DNA from: Lagopus muta
Taxonomy: Eukaryota > Chordata > Aves > Galliformes > Phasianidae
Length of the DNA stretch: 64,000 bases
Direction of reading: 5' to 3'
Assembly (NCBI RefSeq): GCF_023343835.1
Contig: NC_064439.1
Span: 31,287,933-31,351,932, forward strand
Shown: piece after piece, positions 63,602-64,000 of the stretch
Layout: each line of letters opens with the position of its first letter
Position numbering within the stretch: the first letter of the stretch is position 1
Position numbers and translations under genes: made by a program
Notes under the pieces: generated by a model
What the model saw: only the letters and a program-made list of their open reading frames with translations
Database searches by the model: none
Told to the model about the DNA's origin: nothing

Positions 63602-64000
63602 CTGAGGAAGGCTGGCCATGTTTGATCATCGCTATGCTATGATTTAATATACATTTTAATACATGGCTTGAACATTTGCTAAGTGTTACCTGGTTCAGAG
63701 TCCTGGACGCCTTGAGATAGACCGATGGGCACTGACTTCCCAAATCTCTGTGGCAGATTTAGAAGGGAATGAATAGAACTTCTAGCAAGTGGAGATCTCC
63801 CAAGCCTGTATGATGAATTTGGAGCACGCCTAGATAGGCTCTCTCCAAAAGCTCTTCCAAATCTCAGAGGCAAATAAGCACTCGGCCTAATGCTTCTTTC
63901 TTCTGGATTGCTTCTTCCAAACCTGAGAGGTAAATTAGCAACTGAATTTGGCACTTTGTTTACTGTAGGTGTGTTTACTTTAATGAAATTTTTTGATCCC
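63513..64000 (-). CDS. NPVF: NPVF / GnIH precursor (partial; 5' end outside window)
   Basis: The precursor of gonadotropin-inhibitory hormone, a hypothalamic RFamide neuropeptide that lowers gonadotropin release through NPFFR1 (GPR147). Exon 2 (64000-63690) enters in the GnIH-RP-1 region (GSKNFIKVNTPTVNK…). It carries three RFamide peptides with amidation and cleavage signals: VPNSVANLPLRF-GR, SIRPSAYLPLRF-GR (GnIH) and SSIHSLLNLPQRF-GK. An extra APNSSYRL-GR lies between the second and third. A donor (CCAG|GTAACA) at 63690/63689 is followed by a proposed exon 3, 63601-63513, coding GILPKHFYMRPNCHKKDLQ… and TAG. The signal peptide and first exon lie beyond the right edge. The identity is certain from the peptides; the terminal exon is inferred. 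Confidence 0.97.
63690..64000 (-). CDS. NPVF: NPVF exon 2, peptide-coding (partial)
   Basis: Open to the window edge. The last base of the exon is the first base of a Gly codon (phase 1). Without splicing at 63689 the frame ends two codons later (Gly-Asn-Thr-stop). Confidence 0.95.
63742..63780 (-). other. NPVF: GnIH-RP-2 (SSIHSLLNLPQRF-amide)
   Basis: Thirteen residues followed by GK. It is preceded by a single Arg (SPLAR), the known RP-2 cleavage point. Position 4 is His, where published galliform forms that I know have Gln. Confidence 0.93.
63859..63894 (-). other. NPVF: Mature GnIH peptide (SIRPSAYLPLRF-amide)
   Basis: Twelve residues preceded by Arg and followed by GR. The sequence equals chicken GnIH as I know it; the quail peptide has Lys at position 3. 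Confidence 0.97.
63919..63954 (-). other. NPVF: GnIH-RP-1 C-terminal part (VPNSVANLPLRF-amide)
   Basis: The 12-residue LPLRF end of related peptide 1, followed by GR. Upstream residues to the window edge match the long form known from quail, with Ile where quail has Met (NFIKVN). Confidence 0.93.

Overview
The window is nuclear DNA from a bird, most likely a galliform (chicken, turkey, guineafowl or a close relative). The evidence is a cytochrome c with the galliform-type C-terminus (…[16 protein letters not shown]), a gonadotropin-inhibitory hormone (GnIH) precursor carrying SIRPSAYLPLRF-GR, many 5'-truncated CR1 retroposons, and a decayed mariner element resembling Galluhop. The species is not resolved.

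Three protein-coding genes are supported, all on the minus strand, in the order left to right CYCS – SPMIP4 (C7orf31) – NPVF. This matches the order I recall for human chromosome 7p15, where OSBPL3 would lie further left. I saw no OSBPL3 exon here. CYCS (23.0–24.5 kb) is complete: a non-coding first exon in a CpG island, then two coding exons giving 105 residues. SPMIP4 (29.3–47.9 kb) was assembled by hand from eight coding exons. All splice sites and phases agree, and the total of 1587 nt encodes 528 residues. It encodes a sperm-flagellar microtubule inner protein. NPVF (63.5 kb to the right edge) is partial: exon 2, which carries the RFamide peptides, and a proposed short terminal exon. The first exon lies beyond the window.

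Layout: 1–22 kb holds no recognisable gene, only microsatellites and a 230-bp polypurine tract. From 22.7 to 25.1 kb lies CYCS with its CpG-island promoter, which holds two perfect CREs, an NRF-1 site, an ETS site and a CCAAT box, and a possible divergent plus-strand transcript. From 25.6 to 28.2 kb lie three CR1 copies in the same orientation. From 29.3 to 47.9 kb lies SPMIP4, with large introns that contain an (AT)n palindrome and a CR1 copy close to exon 2. From 48 to 63.5 kb is intergenic DNA with further CR1 pieces, a complete-length but dead mariner (59.26–60.56 kb), and a stretch with three 42-bp tandem units that may be an old retroviral LTR.

The three genes are neighbours by conserved synteny and do not share a pathway: mitochondrial respiration and apoptosis (CYCS), sperm axoneme structure (SPMIP4) and hypothalamic control of reproduction (NPVF). 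I found no CRISPR array, rRNA or tRNA gene.
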